Positions 1 through 10,200 are shown, counted from the first letter of the stretch. The stretch is 64,000 nucleotides of DNA from Kineosporia aurantiaca JCM 3230 (GCA_000719025.1 JODP01000006.1:310001-374000), one strand, 5' to 3'. Numbers and translations are program-made. Notes: generated by a model not told the origin, from the sequence alone.

Positions 1-2
1 CC

Positions 3-35
3 CGGCCCACGGCGACGCCGACCGCCAGCAGCTGA
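3..35 (+). CDS. Possible 3' end of an upstream gene (partial)
   Basis: One frame is open from the window edge to a TGA at 33-35 and encodes a Pro/Thr/Ala/Ser-rich tail. A strong hairpin follows 15 bases later, as expected after a gene end. Only about ten codons are visible, so neither reality nor function can be established. Confidence 0.25.
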   Translation, partial: RPTATPTASS

Positions 36-50
36 ATCCGGTCGACGCAG

Positions 51-81
51 AAAGTCCCGGTGGTCCGACCACCGGGACTTT
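51..81. terminator. Perfect 14-bp hairpin, probable bidirectional terminator
   Basis: The arms AAAGTCCCGGTGGT (51-64) and ACCACCGGGACTTT (68-81) are perfectly complementary around a 3-base loop. The stem carries A/T ends on both sides, so it can work in either direction. It lies just downstream of the minus-strand gene ending at 99 and of a possible plus-strand gene ending at 35. Confidence 0.75.
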
Positions 82-98
82 CGGCGTTGGGGGACGAC

Positions 99-683
99 TC
101 AGGCGCGGGTGTCGAACAGCAGCCCGTCCTGCACCACCGAGGCCAGCGTGCTCGCGCTGATCCCGGCGTTCTGGATCAGGTCGGACAGGCTGGTGCCGCT
201 CTGCAGCTGCTGCAGCAGCGAGGTCGAGTCGGTGTCCAGCAGCGAGCTGAGCGAGTCCAGCGTGTCCTGCTGGTCCTGGGTCAGGCTGCCGCTCAGCAGG
301 CCGGTCACACTGCTGTCGTCGGTGGACGAGGAGAAGGACGGGGGCGGGGGCGGCGGGCCCTGGGGCGGGCCCTGCGGCAGGCCCACCTGATCGATCAGCG
401 AGTCGATCATCTCGTCGGCGTTCGCCGAGGAGGCCTGGTCGGAGGGCATTCCGGCCTTGAGCGCGGCGGTCAGGTCGTCCCGGGAGACGCCCTGCGCCTC
501 GGCCACGTCGGCCAGGCTCTTCCCGTCCTGCAACTGACTGGCCAGGTCGCTGGTGCTCAGGCCCAGGGCCTTGGCGGCGACGCCGAGCGGGCCACCGTTC
601 TGCTGGGCCTGGTTACGCTGGCTGGCCAGCGCCTGCATCGCCCGGGACGCGTACGAGCTACTGCTGATCGAACTGACGGACAT
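99..683 (-). CDS. Low-complexity Ser/Pro-rich hypothetical protein with an internal duplication
   Basis: The product has 194 residues if it starts at the ATG at 683, which has a GGGAAGGGAG ribosome site about 9 bases upstream; an in-frame start at 722 would add an unconvincing 13 residues. I do not recognise the family. It begins with a Ser-rich segment. Two related helical units follow, one near residues 42-75 (DLASQLQDGKSLADVAEA) and one near the C-terminus (SLLQQLQSGTSLSDLIQNA). A Gly/Pro stretch ending in six prolines and an acidic Ser/Asp segment separate them. No signal peptide, membrane segment or cysteine is seen, so it is probably a soluble or scaffold-like protein. It is monocistronic and divergent from serA. 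Confidence 0.75.
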   Translation of the reverse strand: MSVSSISSSSYASRAMQALASQRNQAQQNGGPLGVAAKALGLSTSDLASQLQDGKSLADVAEAQGVSRDDLTAALKAGMPSDQASSANADEMIDSLIDQVGLPQGPPQGPPPPPPSFSSSTDDSSVTGLLSGSLTQDQQDTLDSLSSLLDTDSTSLLQQLQSGTSLSDLIQNAGISASTLASVVQDGLLFDTRA

Positions 684-905
684 CAGATCCGGCTCCCTTC
701 CCTGGCGGCCGGTTTTGGCCACACCTGGGTTGTCGTCCGCCCCGGCCCGGTCTTCAGGAATTACTGGCGGCTCACAGAGCCTTCACATCCAGCGAGGGGC
801 GGGAAAACCACGGGCGGCCGGTCCCGCGCCGGGGGTACAGTTCTAGATCTCATGAAACATCCTCGTAGCATCTGAGCCCAGAGTCGCCGACCTACACCTG
901 AGAGT

Positions 906-2147
906 GTGACTGCAGTGAGCAACCAGATCCTTCCCGCCGCCGGCCTGCGCGTCCTGCTGCTGGAGAACATCCACCCCGACGCGATCGCCGCCTTCGAGGC
1001 GGTCGGTGCCGAGGTCACCTCGGTGGTCGGCGCTCTGGACGAGGACGAGCTGATCCAGCAGGCGGCCGGCGTCCACCTGCTGGGTATCCGGTCCAAGACC
1101 AACGTCACCGAGCGGGTCCTGGCCGAGCTGCCGGACCTGCTGGCGATCGGCGCCTTCTGCATCGGCACCAACCAGATCGACGTGACCGCCGCCCAGGGTC
1201 GCGGGATCGCCGTCTTCAACGCACCGTTCTCGAACACCCGCAGCGTGGTCGAGCTGGCACTGGCCGAGATCATCGCGATGACCCGTCGGCTGACCGAGAA
1301 GGACCGCGGCATGCACGCGGGGATCTGGGACAAGTCGGCCACCGGCCTGCACGAGGTGCGCGGGCGCACGCTCGGCATCGTCGGCTACGGCAACATCGGC
1401 ACCCAGCTCTCGGTACTGGCCGAGAACCTGGGCATGGACGTGGTGTTCTACGACACCGCCGACCGGCTCCCGCTGGGTACCGCCAAGCCGGTCATGTCGC
1501 TGGAGGCCCTGCTCGGCCAGGCCGATGTGGTGACCCTGCACGTGGACGGACGTAAGGGCAACGCCGACTTCTTCGGGGACGAGCAGTTCGCCCTGATGAA
1601 GCCGGGCAGCCTGTTCCTGAACCTGTCCCGCGGCTTCGTCGTCGACCAGGAGGCGCTGCGCCGTCGTCTGGAGACCGGCCACCTGGCCGGCGCGGCGATC
1701 GACGTGTTCCCGGAGGAGCCGAAGGCCCGCGGCGACAAGTTCGTCTCCCCGCTGCAGGGCATGCCCAACGTCATCCTGACCCCGCACATCGGTGGCTCCA
1801 CCGAGGAGGCGCAGAAGGACATCGGCCGGTTCGTGGCGGGCAAGCTGCGCGACTACGTGTTGCACGGTTCCACCGCGCTGAGCATCAACTTCCCGCAGCT
1901 GGCCACCCCGGAGCACGAGGCCACCCGGCTGGTGCACATCCACCGCAACACGCCGGGCGTGCTGGCCGCGATCAACAGCGTGCTGGCCGAGGAGAAGGTC
2001 AACATCGACGGCCAGGCCCTGGGCACCCGCGGCGAGATCGGCTACGTGATCACCGACATCGCGGCCCGGCCCACCGAGCAGGTCCTCGAGGCCCTGCGCC
2101 GGCTGCCGGACACCATCCGGGTCCGCGAACTCCAGCTCGGCCACTAG
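906..2147 (+). CDS. serA: D-3-phosphoglycerate dehydrogenase
   Basis: SerA oxidises 3-phosphoglycerate to 3-phosphohydroxypyruvate with NAD, the first step of serine synthesis in the cytosol. The 413-residue product matches the short E. coli-type SerA rather than the longer mycobacterial type. The NAD-binding GYGNIG is near residue 159. The catalytic Arg is in NLSRGF (about 240), the Glu in FPEEP (about 268) and the His in TPHIGGS (about 293). An ACT domain (about 345-413, VNIDGQALGTRGEIGYV) would give serine feedback. Start is GTG 906; a second in-frame GTG at 915 is an alternative. It converges on the photolyase gene across a TGATCA palindrome array. Confidence 0.96.
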   Translation: MTAVSNQILPAAGLRVLLLENIHPDAIAAFEAVGAEVTSVVGALDEDELIQQAAGVHLLGIRSKTNVTERVLAELPDLLAIGAFCIGTNQIDVTAAQGRGIAVFNAPFSNTRSVVELALAEIIAMTRRLTEKDRGMHAGIWDKSATGLHEVRGRTLGIVGYGNIGTQLSVLAENLGMDVVFYDTADRLPLGTAKPVMSLEALLGQADVVTLHVDGRKGNADFFGDEQFALMKPGSLFLNLSRGFVVDQEALRRRLETGHLAGAAIDVFPEEPKARGDKFVSPLQGMPNVILTPHIGGSTEEAQKDIGRFVAGKLRDYVLHGSTALSINFPQLATPEHEATRLVHIHRNTPGVLAAINSVLAEEKVNIDGQALGTRGEIGYVITDIAARPTEQVLEALRRLPDTIRVRELQLGH

Positions 2148-2152
2148 ACCCT

Positions 2153-2287
2153 CGTGATCATGCACTTCCGCCCCCGTGATCATGCACTGCATGATCACGG
2201 GGGCGGTTCTGCATGATCACGGAGAAGAAAACTCCATGATCACGGGGAAAGAAGTCCATGATCACGGGGGAAGAAGTCCATGATCAC
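2153..2287. repeat. Nested TGATCA palindrome array (copy 1), likely bidirectional terminator
   Basis: Seven TGATCA cores start at 2155, 2177, 2192, 2214, 2237, 2259 and 2281. The centre is a perfect palindrome: CCCCCGTGATCATGCA (2171-2186), one base, then its exact complement (2188-2203). A second pair of arms (2153-2164 and 2210-2221) encloses it, and three spaced half-units with GAAGAAGTCC-type linkers follow. It separates convergent serA and the photolyase gene. Related arrays lie at 26438-26507 and 55648-55736. Confidence 0.9.
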
Positions 2288-2319
2288 GGCGGGGGTTGGG
2301 GCCGGGGTTGGGGTGGGGG

Positions 2320-3687
2320 TTATTTCTTGCCGCGGGCGGCGAGGAAGCGGTCGTTGCCCTCGCGGACGTCCACGATCGGTTCGGGGTAGTCCAGCTGATT
2401 GAGGACGTCCGGGGGCAGCTTCCAGGGAGTGTGCACCTTGGCGCCCTCGACCGAAGACAGTTCCGGCACGTAGCGCCGCACGTAGTCGCCCTTGGGGTCG
2501 TAGCGCAGCGCCTGGGTGGTCACGTCCAGCACCCGGTTGAACCGGGAGTCGGTGCCGGTCCCGGCCACCCACTGCCAGTTCATCGTGTTGTTCGCGGTGT
2601 CCCCGTCGATCAGGTGGTCGACGAAGAACTGGGCCCCGCGCCGCCAGTCCTGGTAGAGCGTCTTGGTCAGGAAGTGCCCCACCACCAGGCGCGCCCGGTT
2701 GTGCATCCACCCCTCGTCCACCAACTGACGCATCGCCGCGTCCACCAGCGGCAACCCCGTGCGTCCCTGCTTCCAGGCCTCGAACTCGCGATCAGCGTCC
2801 TTACCCGTGCGCCACCGGTCATGACGGGTGCGGAAGTCGTCCTGGGTAGCGCGGGGCCGGGCCGCCAGCACCTGGGCGTGGAAGTCGCGCCAGGCCACCT
2901 GACGGACGAACGCCGGCGCCACCGGAGAAGCCTTGGACACCACTTCGAGCGGGGACAAGCAGCCGAAGTGCAGGTAGGAGGAGATCCGGCTGGTGCGGTC
3001 GCCGGCCAGGTCGTCGTGACCTTCCTCGTAGTCCTCGGCGTGCTGGTCCAACCAGGCAGCCAGCCGCTTGCGTCCCTCCGTCTCACCACCCGGCAACTGG
3101 TTCGGCGCGGTTTTCCCCGTGCAGATCTGTTTCGCTGTGGGCACCGTGCCTGCCTTTACCCCCGACGGCATCGACAGCTTGCGCGGCGCAGCCAGCGGGG
3201 AGCGCCGATGCTGCTTCTCCCACTTTCGGTGGTAGGGCGTGAACACCGACATGCTGTCCTTACCCACGGCCGTGACCTCGCCCGGAGGCACGACGAACAG
3301 CGAGTCGTCGTGCACGTGAAGCTCGCACGGCAGAGCCTCGCGCAGCGCATCCTCCCGGCGGTGGGCGAAGGCGCTGGCGTCACCGGCCATGTGCACGGCC
3401 TTGGCATTCACCGACCGGGCCAGCTTCGCCACCTCCTCGGCCACCTGACCCCGGCGGATCACCAGCGCGGCGCCCAGCTTCTCCAGGGACGCGGCCAGGT
3501 CGGCCAGGCTCTCGGCGAGGAACCGGGCCCGGTTGGGGCGGTTGTAGGAGCCGTCCAGGATCTTCGGGTCCAGCACGAAGAGCGGCACGACCTCGCCGTC
3601 CCCGGCGGCCGCGTGCAGAGCCGGGTTGTCGTGCACCCGGAGATCGCGGGTGAACAGGACTATGGACGCTCGCGGCTGATCACTCAC
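2320..3687 (-). CDS. phrB: Deoxyribodipyrimidine photolyase (cryptochrome/photolyase family)
   Basis: Photolyases use FAD and blue light to reverse cyclobutane pyrimidine dimers in DNA. The 455-residue length is normal for class I CPD photolyases. The N-terminal antenna-domain signature is VLFTRDLRVHDNPAL near residues 10-24. FAD-domain signatures include SSYLHFGCLSP, VAWRDFHAQVL, MHNRARLVVGHFLTK and NWQWVAGTGTDSRFNR, ending with YVRRYVPEL. The usual FRIFNP-like stretch is altered to FNRVLDV, so exact lesion specificity is less certain than family membership. It starts with ATG at 3687, is monocistronic, converges on serA and is divergent from the MscS gene. Confidence 0.94.
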   Translation of the reverse strand: MSDQPRASIVLFTRDLRVHDNPALHAAAGDGEVVPLFVLDPKILDGSYNRPNRARFLAESLADLAASLEKLGAALVIRRGQVAEEVAKLARSVNAKAVHMAGDASAFAHRREDALREALPCELHVHDDSLFVVPPGEVTAVGKDSMSVFTPYHRKWEKQHRRSPLAAPRKLSMPSGVKAGTVPTAKQICTGKTAPNQLPGGETEGRKRLAAWLDQHAEDYEEGHDDLAGDRTSRISSYLHFGCLSPLEVVSKASPVAPAFVRQVAWRDFHAQVLAARPRATQDDFRTRHDRWRTGKDADREFEAWKQGRTGLPLVDAAMRQLVDEGWMHNRARLVVGHFLTKTLYQDWRRGAQFFVDHLIDGDTANNTMNWQWVAGTGTDSRFNRVLDVTTQALRYDPKGDYVRRYVPELSSVEGAKVHTPWKLPPDVLNQLDYPEPIVDVREGNDRFLAARGKK

Positions 3688-3932
3688 AGGCTCGGTTGTA
3701 CCCCGCAGCAGAGTGAGTCGCCTCTCAGAGTGACCTCGCCACCTGCGCTTTTACCCCCAAACAGACACCTCGGAGGGGATGTCGGGGCGCCGGGGGCGGA
3801 TGAGCTGGATACGGTCGTCCTTCGTTCTGGTCGCGCCTGCTGTGACGAAGACGCCGGCGTCGCGACCGACACCACCTGACCCGAACCTGCCCTGGCTCCT
3901 GAGTAGTGGGCGTGGGAACGGAAAGGAGACAC

Positions 3933-5294
3933 GTGGATCTCGACTTCTGGACCAGGCTGCTGTTCATCCTGATCAGCGCGGTCGGCGCCGGGCTGGTCGC
4001 CTGGGGCCTCACCTGGATCGCCTACCGGCTCGGCAAGCGCCGCAACTCCGGCGGCCTCCTGGCCATCTGGCGGCTCTGCCGTCATCCCTTCATCCTCACC
4101 GTCGGGGTGATCGCCCTCGAGGTGGCGCTGCAGGCCACCCCCAGCTTCGACGAGGTCTGGACCCGCCTGGCCGGGATCGCGCTGATCCTCTCGGCCTGCT
4201 GGCTGATCGTCCGCGCGCTGCTGGTGGCCGAGGAGATCCTGTTCTGGCGGCTGCGGATGGACGTCGCCGAGAACCGTCGGGTGCGCCGGCTGCGCACCCA
4301 GATCACCCTGGTCCGGCGGGTGCTCGGGGTCGTGGTGGTGCTGGTCGGGGTGGCCGCGGTGCTGATGTCGATCCCGCAGATGCGCACGTTCGGCGCCTCC
4401 CTGCTGGCCTCGGCCGGGATCGCCGGCATCCTGGCCGGTCTCGCCGCGCAGACCACGCTGGGCAACATGTTTGCCGGGCTGCAGCTGGCCTTCACCGATG
4501 CGGTGCGCATCGACGACGTGGTGGTGATTGAGGACGAGTGGGGCTGGATCGAGGAGATCACCCTCACCTACGTGGTCGTGCACCTTTGGGACGAGCGCCG
4601 GATGGTGCTCCCGACCAGCTGGTTCACCACCAACCCGTTCCAGAACTGGACCCGTAACGAGGCCCGGGTGCTCGGGTCGGTGATCCTTTACCTGGACTAC
4701 GCCACGCCCCTGCCGGAGCTGCGGGAGTACGCCCAGAGCGTGATCGAGGCCAATCCGCTGTGGGACCGCCAGGCCTGGGTGCTGCAGGTCGCCGACACCA
4801 CCGAGACCACCATGGTGGTGCGCGTGCTGGCCTCCGCGCCGGACGGGCCGGCGGCCTGGGACCTGCGCTGCGACATCCGCGAGGCGCTGCTGACCTGGCT
4901 GCAGAAGAACCATCCGCAGTCGCTTCCGGTGCAGCGCAATCTCGGGGGGACGCCCTATCGCGACGGTGTGGTGACGGCCGAAGAGGCCGAGCTGGACGAG
5001 CTGGACGAGCTCGATCAGCTGGACGGCGCCGACTCCCGGACGCGACGCCCCCGGGGCCCGCACGAGGAGCCGGTGATGCCGGATCCGCAGACCGCCCACC
5101 TCGACCTACAGGTGCCCGACCACTCGGGCGAGGACGCGGACTCGCCGACCGACGAGAACGTCCCGCTCGGCGAGGGAACCTTCAACGACACCGAGGAGGA
5201 TGTACCGCCCGCCGAGACGGTCGGCCCGAACGGGTCACCACTCGTTGGTGTGCCGTCCGCGCGCGCGGAGCAGAACGGGGCGCAGGTGCGGTAG
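3933..5294 (+). CDS. MscS-family mechanosensitive ion channel
   Basis: Small-conductance mechanosensitive channels open under membrane tension and release solutes during hypo-osmotic shock. The protein (453 residues from GTG 3933, with AAAGGAG just upstream; an upstream GTG at 3906 has no such site) has several N-terminal membrane segments. The MscS pore-helix and beta-domain region follows (GIAGILAGLAAQTTLGN, then DAVRIDDVVVIEDEWG and an NPFQNWTR segment). The C-terminal 100 residues are a non-conserved acidic tail with repeated ELDELDEL-type units. The last 60 bases overlap the convergent MFS gene, so both C-termini are encoded by the same DNA. Confidence 0.92.
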   Translation: MDLDFWTRLLFILISAVGAGLVAWGLTWIAYRLGKRRNSGGLLAIWRLCRHPFILTVGVIALEVALQATPSFDEVWTRLAGIALILSACWLIVRALLVAEEILFWRLRMDVAENRRVRRLRTQITLVRRVLGVVVVLVGVAAVLMSIPQMRTFGASLLASAGIAGILAGLAAQTTLGNMFAGLQLAFTDAVRIDDVVVIEDEWGWIEEITLTYVVVHLWDERRMVLPTSWFTTNPFQNWTRNEARVLGSVILYLDYATPLPELREYAQSVIEANPLWDRQAWVLQVADTTETTMVVRVLASAPDGPAAWDLRCDIREALLTWLQKNHPQSLPVQRNLGGTPYRDGVVTAEEAELDELDELDQLDGADSRTRRPRGPHEEPVMPDPQTAHLDLQVPDHSGEDADSPTDENVPLGEGTFNDTEEDVPPAETVGPNGSPLVGVPSARAEQNGAQVR

Positions 5295-6785
5295 GAGCAG
5301 CAGACCCACCGCACCGACCACGCCGGAGCCGGCGATCACGGTGGACGGGGCCAGCCATTGCGCGGCGGCCCCGGCCCCCAGGATCGCCAGGCTCTGGCCG
5401 CCGTACAGTCCGGCGATCGCGATGCCGAACGCCCGGGTGCGCACTTCGGCCGGGACGTTGGTGGCGAACTCGGTGTTGGCCACGACCTGGAACGCCTGCC
5501 CCAGCCCGCAGAGCACGAACAGGGTCAGGCTGATCACCAGGCCGGGGTGCAGCGCGACGATCAGCAGGGGCAGCGTGCCCGCCAGGGCCAGCGGGTACAT
5601 CAGCCGAGAGGCCAGGCCGGGGGCGGCGAACCGGCCGATCGTCAGCCCACCCACCACGCTGCCGAGCGCAGCGGCGGCCATGATCAGGCCGACCACACTG
5701 GAGCTGTGGCCGAGTTCGGAGGCGTAGGCGGTGGCGATCGCCTCGGGGACGATCGCGTAGGACGCCCCGACGATGCCCAGCAGCAAGGGGAACCAGATCC
5801 GCGGATCGCCGCTCACCACGCGAACGCCGTCGATCAGATCGTCCAGGATCGAGGTCTCCCGAGCCGGCGGCGCCGGCTCGGGGATCCGGATTCCGGTGGG
5901 CGCGGTCTCGTCCGGGTCGTGAGCCGGACGCTGGCCGGGAACCGGAGGTCTGCGGCGGGGCCGGGAAGGCGAGGGACGTTCGTCCTCTGCTTCCTCGTCC
6001 CCGTCGTCCTTCCCGCCGGATGCCTTGGGGGCCGGCCGGCGGACCAGGCAGGTGCGCAGCAGCAGGGCCGAAACCAGGAAGGTCAGGCAGTTCAGGGCCA
6101 GGACACCGGAAGCGCTCAGGGCCAGGACCAGAGCCCCGCCGAGCGCGAAACCGCAGAGCTGGGCGGCCTGATGCACGGCCTGCCGCAAGGACATTCCGAC
6201 CGGGTAGCGGTTACCGGTGAGGATCTGGGCCAGCAGGGCCGAACGCGCCGCGTCGAACGGCGGGGCGAGCATCGCGGCCAGAAAGACCAGCCCGGCCACG
6301 CCCAGCGACGGCATCCCGGGCAGGACGGCGATCGCCATCAGCGCCGCCCGGGTCAGGTCGCAGGCCACCATCACGGACCGGCCGGAGAAGCGCTCGGCCC
6401 AGGCCGCCAGGATCGGCCCACCCAGCAGCCAGGGCACGTAGGCGGTGGCGTACCCGGCCGCGGCCAGGAGCGGTGAACCGCTGTCCTGGAAGAGCAGCAC
6501 GGCCACTGCGACCGCGGCGATCTGGTCGCCGATCAGAGAGAACAGGTCCGCCGCGAAGACCGCGCGGAACTCCCGTACTCCGAAGACGTCCCGGTAACCG
6601 GCCGGCCGGTCCGGGTTCTCGTTCGGTGCCGGTTCCGTGACCGCCGGGGCACCGGCCAGGCTGTCGGTCCGGCCGGAGCCGGTCATCGGGCCCGAACCCG
6701 GTTCGTCCCCGTCCCGGCCCTCGAAGCCCGGGCCGAAATCGCCCGGGTCCAGCGTGATCGGTGGATCTGCCTGCTGCGTCGACAC
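5235..6785 (-). CDS. MFS transporter (MdfA/enterobactin-exporter-like 12-TM)
   Basis: This major facilitator protein of 516 residues starts at GTG 6785. It has a cytosolic N-tail of about 65 residues rich in Pro, Gly and acidic residues, then about twelve hydrophobic helices. The conserved VFGVREFRAVFAADLFSL and SLRQAVHQAAQLCGFALGG segments are typical of actinobacterial MFS proteins. The central loop between helices 6 and 7 is unusually long and charged (DDGDEEAEDERP followed by Arg/Pro). The substrate cannot be inferred; drug or metabolite export is most likely. The 3' end overlaps the MscS gene by 60 bases in opposite orientation. Confidence 0.9.
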   Translation of the reverse strand: MSTQQADPPITLDPGDFGPGFEGRDGDEPGSGPMTGSGRTDSLAGAPAVTEPAPNENPDRPAGYRDVFGVREFRAVFAADLFSLIGDQIAAVAVAVLLFQDSGSPLLAAAGYATAYVPWLLGGPILAAWAERFSGRSVMVACDLTRAALMAIAVLPGMPSLGVAGLVFLAAMLAPPFDAARSALLAQILTGNRYPVGMSLRQAVHQAAQLCGFALGGALVLALSASGVLALNCLTFLVSALLLRTCLVRRPAPKASGGKDDGDEEAEDERPSPSRPRRRPPVPGQRPAHDPDETAPTGIRIPEPAPPARETSILDDLIDGVRVVSGDPRIWFPLLLGIVGASYAIVPEAIATAYASELGHSSSVVGLIMAAAALGSVVGGLTIGRFAAPGLASRLMYPLALAGTLPLLIVALHPGLVISLTLFVLCGLGQAFQVVANTEFATNVPAEVRTRAFGIAIAGLYGGQSLAILGAGAAAQWLAPSTVIAGSGVVGAVGLLLLPHLRPVLLRARGRHTNEW

Positions 6786-7209
6786 GCGTTGTCGTCCCCT
6801 CCGTCAAGCCCGCCGCCCGTGCTGTCGGTGCCGCCCTCACAGCCCCGCAGCTTCCGCATCGTCCATCTGGTACTCGTGTTACTTGTGGTGCTGGTGGTTT
6901 TCGAGTCAAAACCGCGACCGGCCCCCACGCCGTGAGGCTGGGGGCAGTACGCGGGAATCGTCGTCGGTTCCGCGAGTGGTCCGCGGAGCGGCTTGCTCTC
7001 GGGCTCAGCCCCAGGTCTGACCGCGCATCGTGCACCTCCCGGAAAGTCGTTCGTCCCCGGGCCGCACTCGGTGAGCCCGGGGCTTCGATGACGACAAACC
7101 TGCTGGGAAGGTCCGACAAGGCACTTAATGACTACTGAACGACCTGGTAGAACGCATGAACGCGGGAAATGACCGGGCATCGGGCCGGGGTTGCGCATAG
7201 GTTCCTGGT
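6786..7209. other. 424-bp divergent intergenic region without a convincing gene
   Basis: It lies between divergent MFS and AfsR-like genes. Open frames here are short and lack family signatures or ribosome sites. The segment is locally less G+C-rich (for example around 6870-6910 and 7080-7140), as expected for a regulatory region. The only specific element I can propose is the leaderless -10 box at 7198-7203. Confidence 0.6.
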
Positions 7210-7210
7210 G
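7198..7210 (+). promoter_or_regulatory. Predicted leaderless promoter (-10 TAGGTT) of the AfsR-like gene
   Basis: TAGGTT at 7198-7203 matches the actinobacterial TANNNT -10 pattern. Its last T is exactly at -7 if transcription starts on the G of the GTG start codon at 7210. No Shine-Dalgarno sequence precedes this start. No clear -35 element is seen. Confidence 0.5.
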
Positions 7211-10200
7211 TGGCGCACGCAGCACGATCGGACGCAGGCGAGCGGATCCGGGTTCTCGGGGCCGTGGAGATCGTGAGCGCGGGCCGCCCGATCCCGGCCG
7301 GAAGTCCCCGGCAGCGTGCCCTGCTCGCATTGCTGGCCCTCTCGGTGGGGGTCGCCGTACCGCCCTCACGGCTGGTCGACCTGCTCTGGGGAGAAGCCCC
7401 GCCACCTGCGGCCGGGAACACCGTGCAGGTCTACGTATCCCGGCTCCGGCGCCTGCTCGCCACCCCCGGCGAACGGCCTCCATTACGTACGGTATCCGGA
7501 ATGTATCTCCTCGATCTGCCCCCGGAAGCCATCGACGCGCGCCGGTTCGAGGAGGCCAGCGAGTCCGGCCGGGCCCGCCTGGCCGCCGGGGATCCGGTCG
7601 GGGCGGCCCACGAACTGCGTTCGGCCCTGCAGTTGTGGCGCGGATCCAGTCTGCCGGATCTGGTCGGGGTGCCGGGCGCGCTGGCCTCGGTGGCCCGGCT
7701 GCAGTCGCTGCGGCTGTCCACCCTGGCCGACCGGATCGACGCGGAATCCCTTCTGGGGCGCCATTCCCGGCTGATCCCGGAACTGCAGGACCTGGTCCGC
7801 CGGCATCCGCTGAACGAGCGTTTCGTCGGCCAGCTGATGACGTCGCTGTACTGGGAGGGTCGTCAGGCCGAGGCGCTGGCGGCCTACGCGGCGGCGGCCG
7901 GGCGGCTGGCCGACGAACTGGGGATCGACCCGGCGCCCCCGTTGCGGGATCTGCACGGACGGCTGCTGCGACAGGAAGTGGGGCCGGTCGCGACCGGATT
8001 CACCGGCGAAACCGTGAAAACCGACTCCGAATCCGACATTTCCGTCGACCTCACGTCGACCTACCTGGCCCCTCGGCAGCGGGTGATCCACCGGCCACGC
8101 TCGGGGGATGCGATAATCCCGGAAACGGAATCCTTTTCGGAAATGGCCCGCTGTGCCGCCCCGACGGGTTCGGCGCAGGCCTACGGCTCCGGGGAGTCAT
8201 CCGGTGACCAGCGACCGGCCGCCACCGGTGCGGGCAACGGCTCGGCCGGTCCAGCCGGTTCAGCCGGACCGGTTTCCGGGCGGCGGATCCCGGGTCAGCG
8301 CACCGGCCAGACGTCGTTGCCCGCGGGCGTCCGCTCACCTCACTTCCGGGTGGTGCCGGTCGCGTTCCACCCGGACCCGCCGACCGGGCTGCCACTGCCG
8401 CCGGCGGCTCTGCCCGGCCCACCGGCAGTTCCGGGTGTTCCGGGCGGCTCGATCCCGGCGTCGGCCCTGCCCCGGCCGTCCGCGCCGGGGGCCACCACTT
8501 CCTGTGCGGCCTGCGCCGAATCGTCCTCCAGCCTCGGTCCGGCCTGCACCTGCGGCGCCGCTCCGACGACCGGTACAGAACGGGACCACGGGGCTGGTGC
8601 CGGGTTCCCGGCGGACAGTGAGTCACTGGGAGACGCTGGATCGTTCACCTTCCAGAGCGGTCCGGCCGCCCCCTCCGCAAGGGGCGAGGCGTACCGGGCC
8701 CGGTCGGCGCCGATCGGGGGGCCGGCCCTGGCGGACACCTGTGCGCCGGTCCTACCGGGCGTGCCGGACACCGGGGCAATCGTCACGATCGGCACCAAGA
8801 GAACGGCATTCGGAGCGGCGTTCGGCGCCGGCACGGTCGGGCGGACCGGCGAGCTGCACGCGGCCCTGGACCTGCTACGCCGCCCGGACGTCCGACTGGT
8901 CACCGTGGTCGGCCCGGGCGGGGCGGGTAAGACCCGGCTCGCTGCGCAGGTGGTCACCCGCAGGCTGGCCGAGCAGGGGCGGGGGGCGCTGCCGGCCATC
9001 CGAATCGTGGTGGTGCCGCTGGGCGGTTGCGCGCCGGGCGGGTTGGCGGCGCGGCTGCGGCGGGTGCTCGGCGAGGTGCCGGACACTCCGGGCGAGGCGC
9101 CGATCGACACGATCTGCCGGGCCCTGTCCGCTTCCGGGTGCCTGCTGGTGCTGGACGATCTCGACCTCACCCTGGACCAGGGCGAGCCGGTGGCCACCGT
9201 CCGGACGCTGATCGACCGGGTCGGTGGGCTGCGGGTGCTGGCCACCGCCCGCCGGGTGCTCGCGGTGCCGGGGGAGCAGGTCGTCGGGCTCGGGCCGCTG
9301 CCGCTGCCGTGGGCCTTCTCCGGGGCCGGTGACGTCGAGACGGTGCGTTCCTCCGAGGCGGTGCGGTTGTTCCGTGAACGGGCCCGGGCAGTGCTGCCGG
9401 CGTTCGAGGTGACCGAGCAGAACGCAGGCGCGGTCGGCGAGCTGTGCCGCACCCTGGACGGGCTGCCGCTGGCTTTGGAGCTGGCTGCCGCCCGCACCCG
9501 GGGCAAGGCCCCGGCGGGGATCGGCGAAGAACTCGGCGAAGTTGCCCTGCCGGCCCTGGGCGGTCACCCGGGCCTGGCCCTCGGAGCGGTGCTGAACTGG
9601 ACCACCGACCTGCTCGACGCCACCGAGCGGCTGGTGCTGAGCCAGCTGTCGGTGTTCGCCGGGGGAGCCACTTTGGACGCGGCCGAGCGGGTCTGCGGGC
9701 CGGTGCCGGGACCGGGCCAGGTGATCGACGTGATCGGCCGGCTGGCCGACAAGAACCTGCTGCTGATCGACGAGACCGGGCGGCTGGGCCTGCTCACGCC
9801 GGTCCGCGAGCACGCCCGCCGGCTGCTGGCGGCCGACCCGGCGGAGGAGACCGCCTGTGCCGACCGGCACGCGGCCTACTACGCCGAGTTCGCCGAGGCG
9901 CTGCCGCCGCTGACCGACCGCTGGCTGGACCCGGCCGAGGGCCCGGCGCCGGTCGGCAGCCGGGGGATCGAGTACGACAACCTGACCGCGGCCGCGGCGC
10001 ACGCCGAGGGCCGGGACGGGGAGGTGTTCGCCCGCCTGGTGGTGGCCCTGCTCGACCAGGGCGCGACCACCGGACGCTGGGAACTCGGGGACGCGCCGGC
10101 CTGGCTGGAGCGGGCCCAGGCGCAGCGGCCGACCGCCCGCACCGGCGCCCGGTTGCTGCTGGCCGGCGGCAGCCTGGCGCTGTTCGGCGGGGACCCGCGG

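Noticed and set aside
2153..2287. Spaced TGATCA repeats as a CRISPR array
   Set aside because: Units are palindromic, spacing varies from about 15 to 23 bases, spacers are themselves similar, and there are no cas genes.
5235..5294. Frameshift explanation for the MscS/MFS overlap
   Set aside because: Both C-terminal tails are variable regions in their families and both frames are intact, so a true convergent overlap is simpler.
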